Assembly (NCBI GenBank): GCA_944358305.1
Contig: CALVQK010000007.1
Span: 1-64,000 of the forward strand
Direction of reading: 5' to 3'
DNA from: an uncultured Bacilli bacterium
GTDB lineage: Bacteria; Bacillota_I; Bacilli_A; RF39; UBA660
DNA length: 64,000 bases
Under the pieces are notes generated by a model. That model was not told the origin of the DNA and ran no database searches. It worked only from the letters and a program-made list of their open reading frames with translations. Of this stretch, positions 58,887 through 64,000 are shown one piece after another (the first letter of the stretch is position 1; the number at the start of each line of letters is the position of its first letter). The position numbers were made by a program, and so were the translations under genes.

Positions 58887-59751
58887 AACTTTCCCATCTT
58901 CCATAAATACCACAAGGTAATACTAAGTTATTATCTTTTATTTTAAGCCCTATTTCATCACTAGAGACAATACCTTTATATTTTTTATTTACTGTTGTTA
59001 GTAAAAGATTTTCTAAAGATGTTTTAGACAAGCCTGTTGTATAAGAATTTATAATAAAAAATAAAGGTTTATCACTTAAAATAGACAAGCAAAGATTAAC
59101 AAGATTAGCAAGATCTTTTTCTATATCCCATACTTCTCCATTAGCACCTCTCCCATAACTTGGTGGGTCCATAACTATAGCATCATAAGTATTACCTCTT
59201 CTTATTTCTCTTTTAACAAACTTAAGAACATCATCTACTAAATATCTAATAGGTTTATCTTTAAGATTAGAAGATATGGCATTTTCTTTACAAACTTCTA
59301 CCATTCCACGTGAGGCATCTACATGAGTAACATGAGCTCCTTTACTAAGACAAGCGATGGAAGCACAACCTGTATAGCCAAAAAGATTTAATACTTTTAT
59401 AGGCCTTTTAGCTTTTTCTATTTTATTCATCATGTAATCCCAATTAACGGCTTGTTCTGGGAATATTCCAGTATGTTTAAAGCCCATTTGTTTAATATTA
59501 AAAGTTAAGTTTTGATAATTAATAGTCCAAGTGCTAGGAATCTTTTTTAAGTTTTCCCAGTGTCCTCCTCCTTTATTAGAACGATAATATACAGCATCTA
59601 TTTTACCTTTATATTTTTCTAGTAAATTGCCATTATCCCATATTATAGTTGGATCTGGTCTTAATAGTATATATTTACCAAAACGTTCTAATTTTTCACC
59701 ATTAGAGGCATCTATAAGTTCATAATCTTTAAAATTATTAGGTGTTATCAT
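58879..59751 (-). CDS. Class I SAM-dependent methyltransferase, rRNA type
   Basis: 290 residues. SAM motif VLNLFGYTGCASIACLSKGAHVTHVDASRGM (about 121-151), catalytic IVMDPPSYGRGANGEVWDIEKDL (motif IV), and the N-terminal FKHTGIFPEQAVNWDYM. It resembles RlmI/RlmK-like rRNA methyltransferases without the PUA domain. It is coupled to the pseudouridine synthase gene, consistent with a joint RNA-modification role. Confidence 0.9.
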   Translation of the reverse strand: MITPNNFKDYELIDASNGEKLERFGKYILLRPDPTIIWDNGNLLEKYKGKIDAVYYRSNKGGGHWENLKKIPSTWTINYQNLTFNIKQMGFKHTGIFPEQAVNWDYMMNKIEKAKRPIKVLNLFGYTGCASIACLSKGAHVTHVDASRGMVEVCKENAISSNLKDKPIRYLVDDVLKFVKREIRRGNTYDAIVMDPPSYGRGANGEVWDIEKDLANLVNLCLSILSDKPLFFIINSYTTGLSKTSLENLLLTTVNKKYKGIVSSDEIGLKIKDNNLVLPCGIYGRWESYD

Positions 59752-59771
59752 TTTATCACTTCCTTACTTAA

Positions 59772-60302
59772 CTACTTTAAATTATACTCCTTTACTTCAC
59801 AATTGTTCAACCCAAGAGTTAAAAAATGTCCATCTTTAGGAATGCCATTAAAGTAAGCATAGAAAGCTTTAGAAACACCACTATGACCTACAACTAGAAC
59901 GCTATTATAATCTTTTGTTTTTAAATCATCTAAAAAATTATATATTTTATTAAAGAAAGACTTTATATCTTCAGAAGTACCATATTTAATAGTTGAATAA
60001 TAATTCCAATACTCTTCACGATTAGTTACTTCTAGAGGTTGTCCTGATAGGCTACCAGGATTTCTTTCTTCTAATCTTTTATCTATTATAATTTCTTTAT
60101 TATTAACATTTATAAGCTCTGCAGTGTGTTTAGCTCTTAATAAGGGAGAAGAATAAATAATATCATAATCAATATTTTTAATTTTTTCTCTTAGTTCAAG
60201 AGCTTCTTTTATACCAGTTTCATTTAAATCTTCATCTTCATTACTATATATTTTATATAAATTTTTATCTACTTGACCATGTCTTACTAAATATATTTTC
60301 AT
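59772..60302 (-). CDS. Histidine phosphatase family protein
   Basis: 176 residues. The RHG motif YLVRHGQVDKN carries the phospho-histidine; SSPLLRAKHTAELI and the second His in VLVVGHSGVSKAF complete the site. It is related to phosphoglycerate mutase-like phosphatases (GpmB/CobC type). The substrate is unknown. AGGAGG precedes the ATG; it is 20 nt upstream of the methyltransferase gene. Confidence 0.92.
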   Translation of the reverse strand: MKIYLVRHGQVDKNLYKIYSNEDEDLNETGIKEALELREKIKNIDYDIIYSSPLLRAKHTAELINVNNKEIIIDKRLEERNPGSLSGQPLEVTNREEYWNYYSTIKYGTSEDIKSFFNKIYNFLDDLKTKDYNSVLVVGHSGVSKAFYAYFNGIPKDGHFLTLGLNNCEVKEYNLK

Positions 60303-60329
60303 TAGAACCTCCTTAAACTATATAATACA

Positions 60330-60821
60330 TTAACAATAATCTTTAATACAGCAAGAATTATAGTGATAATACTTTATAAAATAATATTTTACTAAAGATA
60401 TACCTAAATAGTAAAGATTTATTATATTGTCTATAGTATCATTAATTTTTTTAGCAATAGATAAAAAATCATATTCTTGAAAAAGATGTAAATCTATTAT
60501 TCTTTTTAAATTATTAGGTAAAGTATTAAAAGCTTTATTAACGCAAAAAACTTGTTCTTTTCTTATTATTATTTTAAAGGGATCTATATAATCTCTTCCA
60601 AAGTAATAAAACTCTAAATTATTTAAAGATGGCGTTATATCACTTTTAAACATTAATTCTTTGGCAATTACAAGTCCAGTATATTTAGATAAGTTTTTGT
60701 TATACTTAATTGTATCTAATACTACAGTATTTTTAAAATAATCACTTTTTGTAGTAGATTCTAAATTTAAAAGAATTGTTTTAATATAACTATAAATATT
60801 TAAATTTTCTAAATCATTCAT
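60330..60821 (-). CDS. Sigma region 4-like protein
   Basis: 163 residues, very AT-rich. The C-terminal part RKEQVFCVNKAFNTLPNNLKRIIDLHLFQEYDFLSIAKKINDTIDNIINLYYLGISLVKYYF parallels sigma-70 region 4 in order: AFxxLPxxxRxIIxLH, an HTH EYDFLSIAKKIND and the recognition helix. The N-terminal 90 residues are unassigned. No region 2 is present. The gene just upstream encodes a region 2-like protein, so the two may act as a split sigma factor. The Shine-Dalgarno is weak. Confidence 0.5.
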   Translation of the reverse strand: MNDLENLNIYSYIKTILLNLESTTKSDYFKNTVVLDTIKYNKNLSKYTGLVIAKELMFKSDITPSLNNLEFYYFGRDYIDPFKIIIRKEQVFCVNKAFNTLPNNLKRIIDLHLFQEYDFLSIAKKINDTIDNIINLYYLGISLVKYYFIKYYHYNSCCIKDYC

Positions 60822-60891
60822 TATTTTTTCTCTTTCTATTCTTATTATTAAATATTTTTTAACAGAGTTAAAGCAATTGCTTAATTATTTT

Positions 60892-61698
60892 TCATAAATA
60901 TTCATTAGAAATTGTTTCTAAGTATGTTACATCATCATATTTATTCGCAAATAATGATAAAGCTTGATCTTCTTTTTTGAGCTTTTTTAATAAATTTATT
61001 AAATGGCCCCTTAAATGAAGATTATAATATTTCATAATCTCGGGGATAGTCCTACTACAATTTTTATGAAAAATCTCTAGTTGTTTTAATAGTAACTCTT
61101 GGTATATGTCAAAGAATAAATCTTTGTTTAAATCAAATAAAGTTAGATATTTAAAAATTAATTTTGTCATATAGTTTTTTCTTTTTTCAAGGAAAAAGTC
61201 ATAATAGTCTTTATACCCAATATTTATAAAACAGATTATAAACAAATCATCTACTTCACCCATATCTTTATTCTTTAAAAGTTGACAAATCTTTTTTAAT
61301 TGTTTGGTAGAAATAGCTAATTTACCTTTTTTATCTTTCTTATCAGATAAAAACCATAATATTTTAATCGCTTGAACTTTAGTAAAGTTAAAAGACTCTA
61401 TTTTTCTTAGAGCATTATAGTTTAGATTTAATTCTTTAGAAATATAAGTTAAGTTTAATTTTTTGTTATTATTTAAATAGAAAAAGACCTTTTTTATTCT
61501 TTTTATTTCTTTTAACTTTAGTTGTTTTATTATAACTGTATCTATTATTTCATTTAAATTTTTATTAGATTCATTATCTTTTTTATTGTGATAGCGAATA
61601 CACCTTGCAACATTTTGATACTCTAATTCATTTGCTTTACAATAGGTATAAACTGTTTCATTTTTATAAAAATACTTCTTACCGCTTATTTTTATCAC
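60892..61698 (-). CDS. Sigma region 2-like/HTH protein
   Basis: 268 residues, basic. The C-terminal part (about 180-255) resembles sigma-70 region 2: MTKLIFKYLTLFDLNKDLFFDIYQELLLKQLEIFHKN and then YYNLHLRGHLINLLKKLKK. The first ~150 residues look like helix-turn-helix material (LNLTYISKELNLNYNALRKIESF). No region 4 is present, but the next gene, 70 nt downstream, has one. This is a motif-order argument only. Alternatives are a phage-type regulator or a decayed sigma factor. Confidence 0.5.
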   Translation of the reverse strand: MIKISGKKYFYKNETVYTYCKANELEYQNVARCIRYHNKKDNESNKNLNEIIDTVIIKQLKLKEIKRIKKVFFYLNNNKKLNLTYISKELNLNYNALRKIESFNFTKVQAIKILWFLSDKKDKKGKLAISTKQLKKICQLLKNKDMGEVDDLFIICFINIGYKDYYDFFLEKRKNYMTKLIFKYLTLFDLNKDLFFDIYQELLLKQLEIFHKNCSRTIPEIMKYYNLHLRGHLINLLKKLKKEDQALSLFANKYDDVTYLETISNEYL

Positions 61699-61811
61699 TA
61701 CCTTTTTTTAATATTATCATAAATAGATATTTAGAAAAAGCTTAAAGGTAGAAACAATTGGTTACTTGACATAATGTTACAAATAGTTAATTTCTTTATT
61801 TATTTTAAAAG

Positions 61812-61840
61812 AAAAAATCAACTTTTTATAAGTTGATAAT
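61812..61840 (-). terminator. Terminator of the tRNA-Leu gene
   Basis: ATCAACTT and AAGTTGAT pair with a short loop, followed by a T-run on the minus strand, about 20 nt after the tRNA 3' end. Confidence 0.75.
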
Positions 61841-61860
61841 ATATTTAGAAATATAAAAAA

Positions 61861-61948
61861 TGGTGCCTGTATCCGGACTCGAACCGGAACTCTATTGCTA
61901 GAAGTAGATTTTGAGTCTACCGCGTCTACCAATTCCGCCATACAGGCA
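61861..61948 (-). tRNA. tRNA-Leu (anticodon CAA)
   Basis: 88 nt including an encoded CCA. The 7-bp acceptor stem is TGCCTGT/ACAGGCA. The anticodon stem is GTAGA/TCTAC with loop CTCAAAA, giving anticodon CAA. A long variable arm (class II) and the T-loop GGTTCGAGTCC are visible. The surrounding gene-free stretch (61699-62024) holds only this tRNA, its terminator and the promoter area of the gene at 62025. Confidence 0.96.
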
Positions 61949-62024
61949 TATTTAGATTATAACATATTTTTATTAAATTTAGTAAAAAAATATGATAAAA
62001 TTAAAAATACAAGGAGTGATTATT

Positions 62025-62489
62025 ATGCTTATAAGAGATAAGAAGGATCTTGATCCACATACACCTGGTCTTGTTATTAAGCCTGATGGTAGTATTATAA
62101 CAATGGAAGATGAGAACCATGCTACTTTTTTTCAAAATATAATAGGACCAGAATTTCGAAAAATGGGTCTTAATGCAAGAAGTTTAATTGGTCAAGATAA
62201 TTTAGCCATTTTAATGAAAATATTATTAGAACAATTAAATATTTTACCTTATCAAGGCTGTGAGTCAGGAACAAGACAATATAGTGGTGGTTCTTTATAT
62301 ATTAATGATTTAGATAAATTATCTATTAATCAGTTAATAAGTATAATCGATGTATACACTGTTATTAATGATAGTTATGATATGGTTATCGTGGAAGTTG
62401 CTGAAAACGATAAAAGCGATAGATTTGTTAATATAACTGAGATTGCTAAAAAGTTAGAAGAAAAAAGTAAAGGATCTATAAGAAAATAA
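62025..62489 (+). CDS. Hypothetical protein
   Basis: 154 residues, soluble. It opens MLIRDKKDLDPHTPGLVIKPDG and has SITMEDENHATFF-type strands, then helices (LAILMKILLEQLNIL) and a late VNITEIAKKLEEKSKG. The family is unknown. The ATG at 62025 is preferred because AAGGAGTGAT precedes it. It is on the strand opposite to scpAB and the tRNA. Confidence 0.65.
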   Translation: MLIRDKKDLDPHTPGLVIKPDGSIITMEDENHATFFQNIIGPEFRKMGLNARSLIGQDNLAILMKILLEQLNILPYQGCESGTRQYSGGSLYINDLDKLSINQLISIIDVYTVINDSYDMVIVEVAENDKSDRFVNITEIAKKLEEKSKGSIRK

Positions 62490-62497
62490 TAGGTCCT

Positions 62498-63070
62498 TTA
62501 TTTTGTTTCTTTATATTTTGATTGATATAGATCAACATCTTCTTCTTTCTCTACTTCTTCTTGTAGAAATTCTCGCATATCAGGTAAATCATCTATAGAA
62601 GATAAGCCAAAATAATCTAAAAATTCACTAGTAGTCTCATAAAGAATCGGTCTACCAGGTAAATTACTGCGACCACTTTCTTTAATAAGACCTTTTGCTA
62701 CTAATTTTCTTATAATATGGCTGTTTGATATACCTCTTAATTCATCTATTTTAATTCTTGTAATAGGTTCATTATAAGCGATAATAGCAAGTGTTTCTAA
62801 TGCTGCTTGGCTAAGTGTAGTATTATCTTCATTAGTTAATAATTTTTGATAATACATATTATGTTCTTTTTTAGTAGTTAATTTTAATTTATCACCAAGA
62901 AAACCTATTCTAATACCTCTAGCATTACTTTGATAATCGTTTTGTAATTCTTTAATTAATTCTTTAGTTTCTTCTTTAGATATTTCTAATATTTTACTTA
63001 TCTCATCTAAATCTAGGCCATCTTCTCCTACTACAAAAAGTAAGCCTTCAATTACTGCTTTTAAATTCAT
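62498..63070 (-). CDS. scpB: Segregation and condensation protein B
   Basis: 190 residues. LKAVIEGLLFVVGEDGLDLDEISKIL, LSQAALETLAIIAYNEPITRIKIDELRG and LVAKGLIKESGRSNLPGRPILYETTSEFLDYFGL are ScpB hallmarks (two winged helices). It binds the ScpA C-terminal region in the SMC complex for chromosome organisation. The ATG overlaps the scpA stop by 1 nt (TGATG). Confidence 0.96.
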   Translation of the reverse strand: MNLKAVIEGLLFVVGEDGLDLDEISKILEISKEETKELIKELQNDYQSNARGIRIGFLGDKLKLTTKKEHNMYYQKLLTNEDNTTLSQAALETLAIIAYNEPITRIKIDELRGISNSHIIRKLVAKGLIKESGRSNLPGRPILYETTSEFLDYFGLSSIDDLPDMREFLQEEVEKEEDVDLYQSKYKETK

Positions 63071-63783
63071 CAAGACATCACCTCACAAATTATGTCACTA
63101 AATAAGTCTTCTTGTTTAATTAATAATTCTTTATTTCTTGCCATATCAAGAATAGCTAGAAAGGTTGCAACTATATATTCTCTTGTTGTAATTGGAAAAA
63201 GTTTAAAGAAACTTACTTTCTTTTCTTTTTTTAAAATATTTCTTATCTCTAATTTTCTACTTGATACAGTTATTTCTTTCATAGTTACTTTAGTAGATAA
63301 AGGCTTTTCTTCATTTTTTCTTTCAAGAAATTTCTTAAAAGCATCTACTAGTAAATCAAGAGAGCCTTCTCCTTTTATAACTGTATTCTCTTCAAGATAG
63401 TTATTTATATTCTCAGGTAACTTAGTATGAACTTTTTGACGTTTACTTTCGTTTTCTTTTAGAGTTTTTGTTATTTCTTTATAAGCTTGATATTCTAATA
63501 GCCTTGACACTAATTCTTCACGAGGATCTCCTTCTTCCTCTTCTTCACTTTCTATTTTAGGTTTAGGAAGAAGCATTCTTGCTTTTATTAATGTAAGTTC
63601 ACTAGCCATCACTAAATATGATGATGCTATATCTAGGTTTTGTTCTTTCATTTTATGAATATAATCTAAATATTGTTTAGTAATACTTTCTATTTCAATA
63701 TCAAAAATATCCATTTTATTTTCTTTTATCAAGTGAAGGAGCAAATCAAGTGGTCCTTCAAATACGTCTAATTTTAAATCCAT
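63070..63783 (-). CDS. scpA: Segregation and condensation protein A
   Basis: 237 residues. The kleisin of bacterial SMC: LDVFEGPLDLLLHLIKENKMDIFDIEI at the N-terminus, ASSYLVMASELTLIKARMLLP, and the C-terminal winged helix with VSFFKLFPITTREYIVATFLAILDMARNKELLIKQ. An acidic linker (EEEEEGDPREE) lies at about 84-94. Coupled to scpB. The remaining 217 nt to the window end hold no gene I can support. Confidence 0.96.
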   Translation of the reverse strand: MDLKLDVFEGPLDLLLHLIKENKMDIFDIEIESITKQYLDYIHKMKEQNLDIASSYLVMASELTLIKARMLLPKPKIESEEEEEGDPREELVSRLLEYQAYKEITKTLKENESKRQKVHTKLPENINNYLEENTVIKGEGSLDLLVDAFKKFLERKNEEKPLSTKVTMKEITVSSRKLEIRNILKKEKKVSFFKLFPITTREYIVATFLAILDMARNKELLIKQEDLFSDIICEVMS

Positions 63784-64000
63784 AATAAGCTCCTTACCTT
63801 TCTAGTTGTATTATAGCAAGGATAAAGACTTTTTTCAAATTATTTACATTAATTCAGGTGTCGATATTTGATTATAAAGAAATATTTTTCTATAAAGTTT
63901 GAGATTTTCTTCTTAAAAAATGATAATCAGTTGTACGAAAAAATCGTATGACTGAAACTAAAAGTTGACGATATAATAAATAGTGATAAAAAAGAAATAG

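Noticed and set aside
1-64000. CRISPR array or cas genes
   Set aside because: No regularly spaced repeats and no Cas-like proteins were seen; the only repeats are the Rpn blocks, the island elements and the toxin locus repeats.

Overview
The window is AT-rich and gene-dense and lies almost entirely on the minus strand. It uses the standard code (UGA is a stop) and has good Shine-Dalgarno sites. Gene content points to a walled, endospore-forming Bacillota of Bacilli type. There are cell-wall genes (murC, mltG), spore genes (gerM, gerE, spoIIIAH, cotE, spoVS) and Bacillus-like gene orders: ireB-ruvX-DUF1292-mltG-trmR, rpsP-khpA, rseP/cdsA and miaB-ricA-cotE. An uncultured gut Bacilli lineage would fit, but no rRNA is present to confirm this.

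Layout. 0-10 kb: a truncated RhuM gene, lepB, rplS with a leader, the M16 pair ymfH/ymfF, deoD, a lipoprotein, two unannotated small genes, rmuC and a rhodanese. 9.6-20.7 kb: two near-identical Rpn-type nuclease genes bracket a TasA-like surface protein, gerM, a TnpB remnant, gerE, spoIIIAH, ynbB, ymfI, trmR, mltG, DUF1292, ruvX and ireB. 20.7-28.4 kb: a heterodimeric ABC exporter with its TetR regulator, three tandem paralogs of unknown function, a 6S-like RNA and murC. 28.4-35.8 kb: a candidate type I toxin-antitoxin locus, a radical SAM protein, queH between two cysteine-motif proteins, and a plus-strand run with HAD, ZIP, yidD and a degenerate ZnuA-like lipoprotein. 35.8-46.7 kb: rseP, cdsA, a possible metallopeptidase, khpA, rpsP, cotE, two large TasA-like fusion proteins, ricA, miaB, a guanylate kinase-like protein and an ankyrin protein. 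46.9-53.6 kb: an accessory island with a tyrosine integrase, two paralogous membrane proteins, an amidoligase, a gamma-glutamylcyclotransferase-like protein and two unknown proteins. 53.6-64 kb: serS with a T-box, spoVS, a T-box-controlled tRNA deacylase, RNA-modification genes, a possible split sigma factor, tRNA-Leu and scpAB.

Functional links. ynbB and ymfI overlap, and ymfF/ymfH lie nearby; all four are tied to EF-P 5-aminopentanol modification. The spore genes form two clusters, each next to TasA-like proteins.

The most novel material is the island. Its three transcription units each start with a leader carrying an ACTTTG-type motif. That motif, including its variable loop, is repeated in a hairpin a little further upstream. 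At two of the three places the hairpin ends a short divergent transcript with a consensus promoter. Other items worth attention are the convergent type I toxin-antitoxin-like locus, the internal Shine-Dalgarno/GTG sites in both Rpn genes, and the adjacent proteins resembling sigma regions 2 and 4.
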